Part shown: piece after piece, positions 62,029-64,000 of the stretch
How positions within the stretch are numbered: position 1 is the first letter of the stretch
How the letters are laid out: each line of letters begins with the position of its first letter
NCBI GenBank assembly: GCA_900769465.1
Contig: CAAGGT010000110.1
Span: 1-64,000, forward strand
Origin: Bacteroidaceae bacterium
GTDB lineage: Bacteria; Bacteroidota; Bacteroidia; Bacteroidales; Bacteroidaceae
Reading direction: 5' to 3'
Length of the DNA stretch: 64,000 nucleotides
Made by a program: the position numbers and the translations under genes
The notes under the pieces: generated by a model
Told to the model about the DNA's origin: nothing
Databases searched by the model: none
What the model saw: only the letters and a program-made list of their open reading frames with translations

Positions 62029-62469
62029 ATGAAAAAGATTTTATTGATTTTGGTTGCGATTTTTTCAGTAGGTATTTTCAGTGCCCAGGCCGACAACGAT
62101 AAGTTGATAGACAAGAAACAGTTGCCTGAAGCGGCACAACAGTTCATAGATGCACATTTTGCCGGTATCGGAATCACATATGCTAAAGAGGAGTGGCATA
62201 TACTATTCAGTTCGTATGAAGTGAAGCTTGCCGACGGTACGAAGATTGAATTCACGAATAAAGGCAACTGGGATGAGGTTGATTGCCGATTCGGAGAAGT
62301 TCCTGCTGCCATCATTCCACAACCCATCAAGGAGTATATCAAAAATAACTTTGCAGGCGAAAAGGTTTTGTATATAGAAAAGGACCGTAACGACTACGAG
62401 GTAAAACTCTCAAACCGTCTTGAACTTAAATTTGACAAGAATTTCAACATATACGACATAGACGATTGA
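62029..62469 (+). CDS. PepSY-like secreted protein
   Basis: 146 residues with a signal peptide (residues 1-21, FSAQA). The body has two repeats of the pattern LPEAAQQFIDAHFAG..Y..Y.VKLADGTKIEF..G.W and IPQPIKEYIKNNFAG..Y.VKLSNRLELKFD, i.e. a duplicated PepSY-like (DUF2874/BLIP-like) fold common in Bacteroides periplasmic proteins. Such proteins often sit near two-component systems, as here (2.5 kb away), and may sense or inhibit proteases, which is unproven. Single gene, ending at a bidirectional terminator. Confidence 0.75.
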   Translation: MKKILLILVAIFSVGIFSAQADNDKLIDKKQLPEAAQQFIDAHFAGIGITYAKEEWHILFSSYEVKLADGTKIEFTNKGNWDEVDCRFGEVPAAIIPQPIKEYIKNNFAGEKVLYIEKDRNDYEVKLSNRLELKFDKNFNIYDIDD

Positions 62470-62497
62470 TAACCCTCATAAACCATGACATAAACAA

Positions 62498-62527
62498 GGT
62501 GAGGCTGCCTTTTAGGGCAGCCTCACC
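62498..62527. terminator. Bidirectional terminator between PepSY-like gene and sdhB
   Basis: GGTGAGGCTGCC (62498-62509) pairs with GGCAGCCTCACC (62516-62527) around a TTTTAG loop, with AATTT downstream. Confidence 0.75.
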
Positions 62528-62549
62528 AATTTATTTATACAGATATCTA

Positions 62550-63305
62550 TCAGTCTTTCAGTTTCGCCTTGATGAACTCACGGTTCAAACGTGCGATATT
62601 GCTGATTGATACACACTTGGGGCACTCGGCCTCACAAGCACGTGTGTTTGTACAGTTACCGAAACCAAGCTCGTCCATCTTGGCAACCATAGCCTTCACA
62701 CGCTTTGCAGCCTCAACCTTACCCTGTGGCAACAAAGCAAACTGGCTAACCTTTGCCGAAACGAACAACATTGCAGAACCGTTCTTACAAGCAGCTACAC
62801 AAGCACCGCAACCGATACAAGCAGCAGCGTCCATAGCCTCCTCGGCAATATCCTTGCCAATAGGAATTGCATTGGCGTCGGGCATACCACCGGTGTTGAT
62901 TGACACATAACCACCGGCCTGCTGAATCTTGTCGAACGCTGTACGGTCAACCATAAGGTCACGGATTACAGGGAAACCGGCTGAACGCCATGGCTCAACG
63001 GTGATAACGTCACCATCCTTGAAACGGCGCATATAGAGCTGACAGGTTGTAGCACCTGTTGCAGGGCCATGAGGATGACCGTTCACGTAGAGTGAACACA
63101 TACCGCAGATACCCTCGCGGCAGTCGTGGTCGAACACAACCGGTTCTTTATTCTCGTTTACCAACTGCTCGTTAAGAATATCAAGCATCTCGAGGAATGA
63201 GGTATCGCCCGGAATATCCTTCATCTGATAGGTCTCGAAAGCACCTTTAGCTTTAGGACCTCTCTGACGCCATACCTTCAATGTAAAACTTATATTTTTG
63301 TCCAT
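62550..63305 (-). CDS. sdhB: Succinate dehydrogenase/fumarate reductase iron-sulfur subunit
   Basis: 251 residues. [2Fe-2S] ligands in DHDCREGICGMCSLYVNG (about 58-75) plus a fourth Cys (ATTCQLY). The [4Fe-4S]/[3Fe-4S] region has CIGCGACVAACKNG (about 158-171) and CTNTRACEAECPKC (about 217-230). Transfers electrons between the flavin subunit and quinone, and in gut anaerobes runs mainly as fumarate reductase. The sdhA stop is 21 bases upstream. Confidence 0.94.
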   Translation of the reverse strand: MDKNISFTLKVWRQRGPKAKGAFETYQMKDIPGDTSFLEMLDILNEQLVNENKEPVVFDHDCREGICGMCSLYVNGHPHGPATGATTCQLYMRRFKDGDVITVEPWRSAGFPVIRDLMVDRTAFDKIQQAGGYVSINTGGMPDANAIPIGKDIAEEAMDAAACIGCGACVAACKNGSAMLFVSAKVSQFALLPQGKVEAAKRVKAMVAKMDELGFGNCTNTRACEAECPKCVSISNIARLNREFIKAKLKD

Positions 63306-63326
63306 TGCTTACAAATTTAGGAATGA

Positions 63327-64000
63327 TTAGTTTTTGTAGTTACGCTGCTGTACCTTGATGTACTGATAGTTGAGGTCCTCCTTGATGAGTTCCGGCTCCT
63401 GACCCTGGCCTGTGTATTTCCAGCAAGCCACGTATGAGAAATTCTCATCGTCGCGCTTAGCCTCACCCTCCTCGGTCTGGTGCTCCTCGCGGAAGTGACC
63501 ACCGCAAGACTCCTCACGATTGAGGGCATCGTATGCCATCAAGCGGCCAATCTCGATGAAATCGAGCAGACGGAGAGCCTTCTCAAGTTCAATGTTGAGA
63601 GTATCAGCCTCACCAGGAATGCGGAGTTCGCTCCAGAAGAGTTTCTCAACGCGGTCAATCTCCTTGAGAGCCTTCTCAAGAGACTCCTTGGTACGTGCCA
63701 TACCCACGTTGTCCCACATAACAAGACCAAGCTCCTTGTGGATAGAATCGACACTGCGTGTACCCTTGATAGCCATCAACTTGGCAATCTTGTCGTTTAC
63801 AGCCTTCTCAGCCTCAACGAATTCAGGAGCATCAGTGCTGAAGCGTGGAACCTGAATCTGATCAGCAAGGTAGTTCTGTATTGTATAAGGAAGAACAAAG
63901 TAACCGTCGGCAAGACCTTGCATGAGAGCCGATGCACCAAGACGGTTTGCACCATGGTCGCTGAAGTTAGCCTCACCGATAGCGAACAAACCGGGAACAG
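63327..64000 (-). CDS. sdhA: Succinate dehydrogenase/fumarate reductase flavoprotein subunit, 3' part
   Basis: The window holds 224 codons of the C-terminal part; the start lies beyond 64000. PGLFAIGEANFSDHGANRLGASALMQG near the cut is the flavin-domain end signature of SdhA/FrdA. The C-terminal helical domain has SLEKALKEIDRVEKLFW and ESCGGHFREEHQTEEGEA, the usual end-part RESRGAH-like motif (here SCGGHFR). The adjacent sdhB completes the soluble part; a cytochrome subunit would lie outside the window. Confidence 0.92.
   Translation of the reverse strand, partial: VPGLFAIGEANFSDHGANRLGASALMQGLADGYFVLPYTIQNYLADQIQVPRFSTDAPEFVEAEKAVNDKIAKLMAIKGTRSVDSIHKELGLVMWDNVGMARTKESLEKALKEIDRVEKLFWSELRIPGEADTLNIELEKALRLLDFIEIGRLMAYDALNREESCGGHFREEHQTEEGEAKRDDENFSYVACWKYTGQGQEPELIKEDLNYQYIKVQQRNYKN

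Noticed and set aside
1..64000. tRNA, rRNA, CRISPR array, insertion sequence or transposase
   Set aside because: I looked through the non-coding stretches and the translations on both strands and found none.

Overview
The window is a contiguous piece of a Bacteroidales (phylum Bacteroidota) chromosome, of mid GC content and coding-dense. The assignment rests on the gene families present: a porP-porK-porL-porM-porN type IX secretion block, GldH, PorT-like barrels, a PCMD lipoprotein, a BspA-type leucine-rich repeat protein, and purH-mreBCD-mrdA-rodA and dapB-lepB-wbqC gene orders. It is also supported by promoters of the Bacteroides type (TTTG, 19-21 bases, TAnnTTTG). A Prevotella- or Bacteroides-like gut or oral bacterium fits. 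Genus is not decidable from sequence reading alone.

Layout. 0.4-4.7 kb: four exported proteins, namely a PagL-like lipid A deacylase, a PCMD lipoprotein, a barrel and a duplicated calycin-like protein. They are followed by a 144-bp tandem hairpin and terminator repeat. 5.2-11.1 kb: the complete core of the type IX secretion system. 11.2-13.1 kb: another barrel and an MscS channel. 13.1-22.9 kb: priA, a large DUF2723/GT117 glycosyltransferase, a polysaccharide deacetylase, queG and nadB. 23.2-30.4 kb: purH followed by the rod-shape and elongasome operon. 30.4-37.2 kb, minus strand: metF-holB-ricT-gldH and dapB-lepB-wbqC. 37.3-47.9 kb: an acyltransferase, metG, and a flippase plus glycosyltransferase plus YfhO cluster for surface glycans. 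48-53.6 kb: an Xaa-Pro aminopeptidase, a FabK-like flavoprotein and the anaerobic ribonucleotide reductase pair nrdD-nrdG. 53.65-57.4 kb: an accessory stretch with a frameshifted FISUMP-domain gene, an orphan small ORF, an AT-rich leucine-rich repeat surface protein and a candidate structured RNA. 57.5-64 kb: a two-component system, RNase R, a PepSY-like secreted protein and sdhBA (sdhA runs off the window).

Working together. The PorK-N machine exports cargo carrying C-terminal sorting tails. Two proteins here (at 3.7 kb and 54.8 kb) end in similar short tails and are candidate cargo. The glycan cluster, DUF2723 protein, acyltransferase and PagL-like enzyme all modify the cell surface. nrdDG and the fumarate reductase/succinate dehydrogenase genes fit an anaerobe.

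The most unusual features are three. One is a candidate structured RNA at 57.1-57.4 kb with its own promoter element and terminator. The second is a decayed FISUMP gene whose 3' end looks like the variable region of a diversity-generating retroelement, although no reverse transcriptase is visible. The third is the tandem hairpin array at 4.7-5.0 kb. No rRNA, tRNA, CRISPR array, insertion sequence or transposase was recognised.
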